Source: Acidobacteriota bacterium
Lineage (GTDB): Bacteria > Acidobacteriota > Terriglobia > Terriglobales > Acidobacteriaceae
DNA length: 5,485 nt
NCBI GenBank assembly: GCA_003224995.1
Contig: QIAI01000390.1
Coordinates: forward strand, 1 to 5,485
Reading direction: 5' to 3'
The notes under the pieces were generated by a model. It ran no database searches, was not told the origin of the DNA, and was given only the letters and a program-made list of their open reading frames with translations. Below are positions 5,392 through 5,485 of the stretch, piece after piece. The position numbers and the translations under genes are program-made. Every line of letters starts with the position of its first letter. Position 1 is the stretch's first letter.

Positions 5392-5485
5392 AATCCAAGT
5401 GAATCTCATCGCCCATCTGCTGCGAAATCAGGCGTGCGACCAGGGGCTTCAGCTTCTCCCCGGTTTTCGCCAGCACAAAATCCGT
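5390..5485 (-). CDS. 3' end of an unidentified minus-strand gene (partial)
   Basis: The minus strand is open from the window edge for 31 codons to TGA at 5392-5390. It begins TDFVLAKTGEKLKPLVARL and ends ISQQMGDEIHLD. Its composition, charged and amphipathic with no odd residues, and its mostly G/C third positions look like a real C-terminus. No start is in the window. I do not recognise the family. It converges with the interrupted membrane-protein gene, and the heptamer repeats begin within its stop codon. Confidence 0.6.
   Translation of the reverse strand, partial: TDFVLAKTGEKLKPLVARLISQQMGDEIHLD

Noticed and set aside
1..5485. CRISPR array, tRNA, rRNA, insertion sequence or prophage genes
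   Set aside because: No spaced direct repeats of CRISPR size, no cloverleaf or rRNA-like segment recognised by eye, and no transposase, integrase or phage protein in any frame.

Overview
This is a GC-rich chromosomal stretch from a free-living bacterium. A YpdA-type bacillithiol-disulfide reductase, together with the style of the housekeeping proteins and of the intergenic DNA, suggests an Acidobacteriota (Terriglobia/Koribacter-like) genome. That placement is inference, because there is no rRNA or marker phylogeny in the window.

Layout. Bases 1-79 probably hold the last codons of an unidentified plus-strand gene. After about 210 bases of leader comes fabH (293-1291, GTG start), the initiating condensing enzyme of fatty-acid synthesis. 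An 80-base gap with a promoter and nested palindromes leads into a compact mazE-mazF toxin-antitoxin operon (1373-1621 and 1615-1980), which overlaps by 7 bases. Bases 1981-2242 hold no gene I can support. fumC, class II fumarase, lies on the minus strand (2243-3652), and its stop codon sits inside an 18-base perfect palindrome. A 147-base divergent spacer with a perfect 6+6 inverted repeat separates fumC from ypdA (3800-4906, plus strand). Downstream is a small gene for a two-helix membrane protein broken by an in-frame TGA (5057-5236). The window closes with the 3' end of an unidentified minus-strand gene (stop at 5390-5392).

The genes do not form one pathway. FabH (lipid synthesis), FumC (TCA cycle) and YpdA (thiol redox) are housekeeping; MazEF is an accessory module inserted between them. 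No new multi-gene system is visible. The least explained DNA is the convergent spacer 5236-5392. There, degenerate 7-base tandem repeats (GAGTCCC/GAGTTGC type) follow each converging gene, in the sense orientation of that gene, and bracket a 41-base imperfect inverted repeat.
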